A stretch of 64,000 nt of DNA from Dyadobacter sp. CY356 (GTDB lineage Bacteria > Bacteroidota > Bacteroidia > Cytophagales > Spirosomataceae): NCBI RefSeq assembly GCF_021440195.1, contig NZ_JAJTSZ010000004.1, positions 372,001 to 436,000 on the forward strand, read 5' to 3'. Position numbers and translations under genes: made by a program. The notes under the pieces are model-generated. The model searched no databases. It worked only from the letters and a program-made list of their open reading frames with translations, and had not been told where the DNA came from. The number at the start of each line of letters is the position of its first letter. The stretch's first letter is position 1. Positions 61,763 to 64,000 of the stretch are shown here, piece by piece.

Positions 61763-62503
61763 GTGCAGATACTAGGAATAATACCGGCACGCTATGCTTC
61801 AACCCGTTTTCCAGCCAAAGCACTTGTAGATATCGGCGGAAAATCCATGATCCAGCGTGTATATGAACAATCCTCCAAAGCTACGCATCTCAGTCAGATT
61901 ATTGTAGCAACGGATGATGAAAGAATACTTGACCACGTAAATCAATTTGGAGGCAAGGCTGTAATGACCTCAGAAAATCATCAGAGCGGTACCGACCGTT
62001 GTTTTGAAGCCTTGAAAAAAACGGAGGGAAATTATGATTATGTAATTAATATCCAGGGCGACGAACCATTCATCAGCCCTGAACCGATCAACAGTCTGGC
62101 GAAAGTACTTGACGGCAGCATTGAACTGGCCACGCTGGTCAAAATTATAGACAGCCAGGATATTCTTTGCAACGTTAACGTTCCGAAAGCCGTATTGAAC
62201 AAACGGCAGGAAGTTCTCTATTTCAGCAGGCAGACAATTCCATATCTGCGTGGCGTAGAGCCTGAAAACTGGCTGGATCTGCATACCTTTTACAAACATA
62301 TAGGGATTTACGCGTACCGGGTTGATGTGCTTGAAGAAATTACAAAACTGGAAGTTTCTTCACTCGAAAAAGCCGAATCACTGGAACAATTACGCTGGCT
62401 GGAAAACGGATATTCGATAAAAGCTGTGATTACTACGGACGATTCTCATGGCGTAGACACACCGGATGATCTTGATCGTGTTACGCGGAAATTTTTATCC
62501 TGA
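61763..62503 (+). CDS. kdsB: 3-deoxy-manno-octulosonate cytidylyltransferase (CMP-Kdo synthetase)
   Basis: KdsB activates Kdo with CTP for lipopolysaccharide core synthesis. The 246-aa protein starts with GTG 61763 and the typical QILGIIPARYASTRFPAKALVDIGGKSMIQRVYEQ opening (nucleotide-binding RYASTRFP), followed by VATDDERI, NIQGDEPFISPEPI, FSRQTIPYLR and KHIGIYAYR. It confirms a Gram-negative outer membrane. Confidence 0.95.
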   Translation: MQILGIIPARYASTRFPAKALVDIGGKSMIQRVYEQSSKATHLSQIIVATDDERILDHVNQFGGKAVMTSENHQSGTDRCFEALKKTEGNYDYVINIQGDEPFISPEPINSLAKVLDGSIELATLVKIIDSQDILCNVNVPKAVLNKRQEVLYFSRQTIPYLRGVEPENWLDLHTFYKHIGIYAYRVDVLEEITKLEVSSLEKAESLEQLRWLENGYSIKAVITTDDSHGVDTPDDLDRVTRKFLS

Positions 62504-62662
62504 AAATTACCATTATAAAGTGGTAAATTACAAAGTCTTATCTAACTCATGAAAGATAAGAAAACCCTTAAATTTTGTTAAAAACACAATTTTTTAATAC
62601 CACAGCCTTTAATGGCACGTTGTTTTTCTTTGTTTTAAACAGTACTAATTGAAATAATACCT

Positions 62663-64000
62663 ATGCAAAATAACATTCTTTGGGCTGATGATGAAATAGA
62701 TCTTCTTAAACCTCATATCATGTTTTTGACCAATAAGGGTTATAATGTAACACCGGTAAACAGTGGAGCAGATGCCTTGGACCGCATTGAAAATGAGCGA
62801 TTTGATATTGTCTTTTTAGATGAAATGATGCCGGGGATGACCGGTCTTGAAACCCTTGCACAAATTAAACAATTGCAGCCGACACTTCCGGTTGTTATGA
62901 TCACCAAAAGTGAGGAAGAGCATATTATGGAAGATGCCATTGGTTCTAAAATCGATGATTATCTTATAAAGCCGCTTAACCCAAACCAGATTTTACTTTC
63001 TGTTAAAAAAATACTTGATAATAAAAGACTTGTTACTGAAAAAACTACGCTGAGTTACCAGCAGGAATTCAGAAATCTGGCCATGCAGTATCAGGACAGA
63101 ATTGGTCATGAAGAGTGGGCTGATATCTATAAAAAACTTATTTACTGGGAACTGGAGCTTGAAAATTCTGATGATCAGGGAATGTCGGAAGTTTTCAGTA
63201 TGCAAAAAAGTGACGCCAATGCAAACTTCTGTAAATTTATTGAGCAGGAATATGAAGGCTGGCTTAACGACCCCAAAGCTGATCGTCCGGTACTTTCGCA
63301 TCAGTTGATGAAGCAGAAGGTATTTCCTTATCTTAAAAAATCTACTGAACCGGTCTTTTTTTTATTGATTGACAATTTCCGTTATGACCAATGGAAAGTT
63401 ATTCAGCCGATCATTCAGGAATATTTTAATATCGAAGAAGAAAGCTCTTATTATTCTATTCTTCCAACGACGACCGGTTATGCCCGTAATGCGATATTCT
63501 CTGGTATGATGCCGAGTGAAATGGAGCGCAAACATCCGCAGTGGTGGGTAAGTGATGAAAATACACCGGATGGTGAAGAAGGTTTAAACAATCATGAATT
63601 TGATTTCCTGCAAAAACAACTGGAAACAAATCATTTCAACATCAAATCGTCCTACAATAAAATCCTGAACACAAACCAGGGAAAATCACTGATCGACAAT
63701 TTCAACAATCTGTTAAACAACCAGTTAAATGTTGTTGTTTATAATTTTGTAGATATGTTATCTCACGCCCGTACGGACGTGCAGATGATAAAAGAATTGG
63801 CACCGGACGAATCTGCTTACCGATCTATTACAAAATCATGGCTGCTTCATTCTCCGCTTTTAGAATTTATTAAAAAGGTGGCAGAGAAAAAGTGCCGTTT
63901 GATTCTTACAACCGATCATGGTATGATCCGTGTTCAAAAACCGGTTAAAATTATTGGATACCGCGAAACGAATACGAATTTGCGTTACAAACATGGAAAA
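62663..64000 (+). CDS. porX: PorX-type response regulator with PglZ domain (partial at the window end)
   Basis: The frame is open from ATG 62663 to the last base (446 codons), so the C terminus lies outside. It has a CheY-like receiver (about 1-120; WADDEIDLL, phosphorylation Asp53 in IVFLDEMMPG, DDYLIKPLNP) and then a helical linker and an alkaline-phosphatase-fold PglZ domain (from about 215; FFLLIDNFRYDQWKVIQP, LPTTTGYARNAIFSGMMPSEM, LILTTDHGMIRV). PorX with PorY and an ECF sigma factor controls type IX secretion in Porphyromonas. The receiver-linker-PglZ order makes the call firm. Confidence 0.93.
   Translation, partial: MQNNILWADDEIDLLKPHIMFLTNKGYNVTPVNSGADALDRIENERFDIVFLDEMMPGMTGLETLAQIKQLQPTLPVVMITKSEEEHIMEDAIGSKIDDYLIKPLNPNQILLSVKKILDNKRLVTEKTTLSYQQEFRNLAMQYQDRIGHEEWADIYKKLIYWELELENSDDQGMSEVFSMQKSDANANFCKFIEQEYEGWLNDPKADRPVLSHQLMKQKVFPYLKKSTEPVFFLLIDNFRYDQWKVIQPIIQEYFNIEEESSYYSILPTTTGYARNAIFSGMMPSEMERKHPQWWVSDENTPDGEEGLNNHEFDFLQKQLETNHFNIKSSYNKILNTNQGKSLIDNFNNLLNNQLNVVVYNFVDMLSHARTDVQMIKELAPDESAYRSITKSWLLHSPLLEFIKKVAEKKCRLILTTDHGMIRVQKPVKIIGYRETNTNLRYKHGK

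Noticed and set aside
62504-62662. Terminator between kdsB and porX
   Set aside because: The weak ATTACCA/TGGTAAT stem after kdsB has no T run, so I do not call it.

Overview
The window looks like a chromosomal segment of a member of the Bacteroidota, most likely order Cytophagales and possibly Dyadobacter-like. This is inferred from gene content: two TonB-dependent receptors with N-terminal carboxypeptidase-regulatory domains, a porX gene (regulator of the type IX secretion system), many small lipoproteins with acidic or lysine-rich residues after the lipobox cysteine, a DUF5916 protein, a LysM/RlpA-like protein, Gfo/Idh/MocA and ThuA families, and -7 promoter-like boxes of the form TAnnTTTG. 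Shine-Dalgarno sequences are not evident, and several genes appear to start with TTG or GTG. I saw no rRNA, tRNA, prophage, classical insertion sequence or CRISPR array.

Layout. 1-10 kb: end of a repetitive basic protein, a PhnO-like acetyltransferase with a Rossmann oxidoreductase, a family 9 glycosidase, a Tat-exported Dabb-domain protein, a PIN toxin-antitoxin pair, a DUF1697 protein, a cupin, an outer-membrane barrel, rhlE with a rhodanese, dapF and rplS. 10-20 kb: nnrDE, then feoAB divergent from a cytochrome c maturation operon (ccmB, C, D, E, F) whose CcmE is the rare CxxxY type. 20-35 kb: two TonB receptors, DUF3817 and DUF5916 proteins, an Rpn-like nuclease, a leucine-rich repeat protein, a polyprenyl diphosphate synthase, a patatin-like lipase and a lipoprotein phosphodiesterase. 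35-48 kb: an esterase, two unrelated tandem families of lipoprotein paralogues (four, then three copies) on either side of an RsmI-like methyltransferase, a metallo-hydrolase, pssA, fabH, a CoA-binding protein, a free-standing NUMOD4/HNH-type protein, an A-type Fe-S carrier lacking its C-terminal cysteines, and mutS2. 48.5-58 kb: a probable sugar-catabolic cluster (MFS transporter, two Gfo/Idh/MocA dehydrogenases, a TIM-barrel isomerase, and a giant ThuA / PQQ-type dehydrogenase / PKD / cytochrome c fusion). 58-64 kb: a 131-bp tandem repeat array, a TIGR02757 protein, a small membrane protein, the LysM protein, a DUF4905 protein, kdsB and the start of porX.

The most unusual part is 52473-53240. 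A four-helix-bundle (23S intervening-sequence-protein family) gene sits inside the sugar cluster, bracketed by two directly repeated elements. Each element has arms of 8-bp repeats in opposite orientation around a core of exactly 102 bp. It looks like a small, undescribed repeat-bounded cassette. Three other non-coding repeat families are visible: 7-bp-periodic GCYGANN repeats next to gene ends (six copies), the 131-bp array of paired GAA-loop hairpins (five tandem copies plus one inverted half), and a four-armed double hairpin between nnrDE and feoB.
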